Shown: in pieces, positions 61,860 to 64,000 of the stretch
How the letters are laid out: each line of letters opens with the position of its first letter
Position numbering within the stretch: the stretch's first letter is position 1
From: Paenibacillus marchantiae
Lineage (GTDB): Bacteria > Bacillota > Bacilli > Paenibacillales > Paenibacillaceae
NCBI RefSeq assembly: GCF_028771845.1
Contig: NZ_CP118270.1
Span: 124,001 to 188,000 of the forward strand
Reading direction: 5' to 3'
Length of the DNA stretch: 64,000 nucleotides
Notes under the pieces: generated by a model
Database searches by the model: none
What the model was told of the DNA's origin: nothing
Seen by the model: the letters and a program-made list of their open reading frames with translations, nothing else
Program-made: the position numbers and the translations under genes

Positions 61860-61888
61860 TTGAAGTTGGGCGCATTTGTGATCATAAT
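61860..61888 (+). promoter_or_regulatory. uppP promoter
   Basis: TTGAAG (61860-61865), 17-bp spacer and CATAAT (61883-61888), 85 bp before the TTG start. Confidence 0.55.
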
Positions 61889-61972
61889 AGATGATAGCCT
61901 TGTTCTAATGAGCAGGCATTGTCACGCAGGACAGCCTATAAGCTGTCATCTGCATTTCAAGGAGGAAGAGAA

Positions 61973-62785
61973 TTGGACTTTATATCATCGATTATTATGG
62001 GCATCATCGAAGGTTTGACTGAGTTTTTGCCCGTGTCCTCAACCGGACACATGATTCTGACTGCCCACTTGTTGGGATTATCGGAGGACAACGAGTCAGT
62101 CAAAACGTTTGAGGTGGTTGTGCAACTCGGAGCTGTACTAGCTGTCGTTGTGCTGTACTGGAACAAATTCATTGATATGTTCCGCTTCACCGGAGGCAAA
62201 AGGAGCTACACCTCCCGCCTGAACCTCATACATATCTTTTTGGCGATGGTTCCTGCCGTAGTCATTGGACTTGTATTCCGGGACTGGATCAAGGCGCATC
62301 TGTTTGGAGCACAAACGGTGCTGTACAGTCTTGTTATTGGTGGTATTCTGATGATTATCGCTGAACGTTGGAGCCACCGCAGCGAACGCATTACAACCCA
62401 TGATGTAGACGATATTACGTATAAACAGGCATTTGTAGTGGGTCTTTTTCAAATTCTCGCATTATGGCCAGGCTTCTCACGTTCCGGTTCGACGATCTCC
62501 GGTGGACTGTTCGCAGGGGTAAGCCGAGTTGCTGCAGCAGAATTTACATTCCTGGTCTCTGTGCCGATTATGATTGGAGCCACAGGATATGATCTATACA
62601 AAAGTATCGATCATCTGAATACCAGCGATTTCCCGATCTTCGCGATTGGATTCATTGCCGCATTTATCGTAGCCATGCTTGCCATTAAGACGTTCCTGTC
62701 TATTTTGAAAAAACTGAGTCTGACCGTCTTTGCAGTGTATCGCTTCGTGCTGGCAGCCGTATTCTTTATCATTTTAATGATGTAA
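61973..62785 (+). CDS. uppP: Undecaprenyl-diphosphatase
   Basis: Membrane enzyme (270 aa) that recycles the carrier lipid of cell-wall synthesis by dephosphorylating undecaprenyl diphosphate; overproduction gives bacitracin resistance. The two conserved catalytic regions are EGLTEFLPVSSTGHM (residues of about 14-28) and LWPGFSRSGSTISGG (about 164-178), with about eight helices. The TTG at 61973 is chosen because AAGGAGGAAG lies six to seven nt upstream; an ATG further upstream lacks a site. It is monocistronic, with a strong terminator. A TetR gene is divergent. Confidence 0.94.
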   Translation: MDFISSIIMGIIEGLTEFLPVSSTGHMILTAHLLGLSEDNESVKTFEVVVQLGAVLAVVVLYWNKFIDMFRFTGGKRSYTSRLNLIHIFLAMVPAVVIGLVFRDWIKAHLFGAQTVLYSLVIGGILMIIAERWSHRSERITTHDVDDITYKQAFVVGLFQILALWPGFSRSGSTISGGLFAGVSRVAAAEFTFLVSVPIMIGATGYDLYKSIDHLNTSDFPIFAIGFIAAFIVAMLAIKTFLSILKKLSLTVFAVYRFVLAAVFFIILMM

Positions 62786-62816
62786 CCCTATCTTCAAGTC
62801 ATGTAACAAAAAAGCC

Positions 62817-62856
62817 AATGGCGACCTGTTCCTTTCGGAACCAGGTTGCCATTTTT
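62817..62856 (+). terminator. Terminator after uppP
   Basis: AATGGCGACCTGTTCC pairs with GGAACCAGGTTGCCATT with small bulges, loop TTTC, then TTTTT. Confidence 0.88.
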
Positions 62857-62921
62857 AATTTCACACAACCTTTTCAACAAGCGGATTTTCATTTCGGCCT
62901 TTACACCCCCCTCCCCCACAG

Positions 62922-62955
62922 CAAAAACACCCCCTATCAGCGATAGGAGGCGTTT
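62922..62955 (-). terminator. Terminator after the thioredoxin gene
   Basis: CGCCTCCTATC pairs with GATAGGGGGTG on the minus strand around GCT, followed by TTTTTG. Confidence 0.82.
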
Positions 62956-62991
62956 CATATAACTACTGCAACCTAAACGAACTGATTATGG

Positions 62992-63318
62992 TTATACCTT
63001 GGACTCCAAAGTTTGCAGGTACTCCGAGATTTGAGCAGGCGTTTTTGCCCATTTGCTGTGCAGATGTGCAATTTTCTTGCCGTTCTGGAATACGAGCAGG
63101 CTTGGAATGCCGCGTACACCGTTCTCTTCAGCAAACGGCAGGAACTCTTCTGCATCGAGGGCATAGAAGGTTTTATCCGCATGCTGGTCGATAACGTCCC
63201 CGATAAAGCGATCCAGGTTTTTGCAATCCGGACACCAGGTTGTATCAAATTTAATGACGGTCATTCCGTCAGAATTAATTGTATCGCGATATTGTTGTTC
63301 ACTTTGAATTCTTTCCAT
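62992..63318 (-). CDS. Thioredoxin-family protein
   Basis: A 108-aa thioredoxin-fold protein. The active site is WCPDC (residues 28-32), differing from the WCGPC of main thioredoxins, and the cis-Pro loop is RGIPSLLVFQNG. DAEEFLPFAEENGV and the final helix KTPAQISEYLQTL follow the fold. It resembles YtpP-type thioredoxin-like proteins, which may work on bacillithiol-linked or other disulfides. The ATG follows AAGGGAGAG. There is no signal peptide. It has its own terminator. Confidence 0.88.
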   Translation of the reverse strand: MERIQSEQQYRDTINSDGMTVIKFDTTWCPDCKNLDRFIGDVIDQHADKTFYALDAEEFLPFAEENGVRGIPSLLVFQNGKKIAHLHSKWAKTPAQISEYLQTLESKV

Positions 63319-63402
63319 ATGTCTTCTCTCCCTTATTTGATTCTTTATGGTTGACCTTCATTGTACCTCGTATAGTTACAATTGAAAATAGGCTGCCAAC
63401 GT

Positions 63403-64000
63403 TTAACGGTGCTGCTTGTAGAGATTGGCGGGACTCAGCTCCCGTATTTCGTTAATCTCCGCAGCCGTAAGTGGTGCAGATTCCGAAGCAGCGATATTAT
63501 GCAACAACTGCTCTCTCGAACTGGCACCTGGCACGACAGCGGCAACAGCCGGATGCGCCAAAGCATAACGAATGGCCGTTTGAGCCATGCTGCGATTGTC
63601 TGTAACCAAACGGCCCAGGCCTTCTCGTATGATGTGCAACTCCTCAGGAGTATAATCCAAATAACCCTTATCTGCCTTGGCAGCACCAGAATCGGCGAGA
63701 ACCCCACTTGCCACAGGTCCACGAGCGATAACGCTAATGCCCTTTTGCTCCAATAAAGGCAATACTTCCTCTTCGGCCCGGCGATCCGCAACGCTGTATT
63801 GGTTCATCACGCTGACAATGGAAGCTCTCTGCACATATTCACGAATCACGTTAGGCCGGATGGAGGATATGCCGTAATACCGGATAAGACCTTCCTGCTT
63901 CAGTTCCTCAAAGGCTTCGATCGTCTCTTCAATTGGATCATCCAGAGTGCCACCATGCAGTTGATACAGATCGATATAATCTGTCTGCAACCGTTTCAGG
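63403..64000 (-). CDS. Aldo/keto reductase, C-terminal part (cut by the window edge)
   Basis: The frame continues past the right edge; about 199 residues of the C-terminal part are seen. YIDLYQLHGG carries the conserved His-containing strand, then YYGISSIRPNVI, SVMNQYSVADRR and ARGPVASGVLAD, with the NADPH-binding segment AAVVPGASSREQLLHNI. The catalytic Tyr and Lys would be in the missing part. The downstream region between it and the thioredoxin gene (63319-63402) is short and shows no terminator. The substrate is unknown; such enzymes reduce aldehydes or ketosugars. Confidence 0.85.
   Translation of the reverse strand, partial: LKRLQTDYIDLYQLHGGTLDDPIEETIEAFEELKQEGLIRYYGISSIRPNVIREYVQRASIVSVMNQYSVADRRAEEEVLPLLEQKGISVIARGPVASGVLADSGAAKADKGYLDYTPEELHIIREGLGRLVTDNRSMAQTAIRYALAHPAVAAVVPGASSREQLLHNIAASESAPLTAAEINEIRELSPANLYKQHR

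Overview
The window looks like chromosomal DNA of a Paenibacillus-type member of the Bacillota. The inference rests on strong GGAGG-type ribosome binding sites, frequent TTG and GTG starts, sigma-A promoters, CcpA-type cre sites, an SLH-domain protein with YcdB-like repeats, sugar ABC importers lacking their own ATPase gene, and a qox quinol oxidase operon. Most genes lie on the minus strand, so transcription usually runs from high to low coordinates. I saw no rRNA, tRNA, CRISPR array, transposase or prophage.

Layout. 0-8 kb: the start of a secreted protein, an SLH/YcdB protein, a membrane-anchored alpha/beta hydrolase, a KDPG aldolase and two glycosyltransferases. 8-13 kb: the xylose locus, with xylB and xylA on minus and the ROK repressor xylR divergent; a 525-bp xylA-xylB gap holds a terminator, a palindrome and a structured repeat-like element. 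13-16.5 kb: glutaredoxin, thioredoxin reductase, a ZIP metal transporter and a haloperoxidase-like hydrolase. 16.6-20.3 kb: a P1B-4 metal ATPase behind Fur-type boxes, then O-acetylhomoserine sulfhydrylase. 20.5-24 kb: a kdu operon (KduI, DeoR-type regulator, KduD, TIM-barrel isomerase) for the end of uronate breakdown, which the distant KDPG aldolase could complete. 24-35.3 kb: a LacI-controlled alpha-glucoside operon with a GH65 phosphorylase, a binding protein, two permeases, an uncharacterised (alpha/alpha)6-barrel glycosidase, beta-phosphoglucomutase and an oligo-1,6-glucosidase.

35.5-39.4 kb: qoxABCD terminal oxidase. 39.7-40 kb: a small membrane protein. 40.4-56 kb: a second carbohydrate island with a YesM/YesN two-component system, LplB/LplC-type permeases, three tandem paralogous binding proteins, a GH95 alpha-fucosidase-like enzyme and a GH1 beta-glucosidase. 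Three of its transcription units start from near-identical promoter-plus-cre cassettes. 56-58 kb: an MFS exporter and a TetR regulator with face-to-face promoters. 58-61 kb: a polar amino acid ABC importer with an OsmC-family gene. 61-64 kb: a second TetR regulator, undecaprenyl-diphosphatase, a thioredoxin and a cut aldo/keto reductase.

The main theme is uptake and breakdown of plant-derived sugars (xylose, uronates, alpha-glucosides, fucosyl and beta-glucosyl oligosaccharides) under CcpA-like and local control, with redox and metal-homeostasis genes between. The least explained items are the structured element in the xylA-xylB gap, the tandem binding-protein cassettes, and the glycosidase of unknown specificity beside the GH65 phosphorylase.
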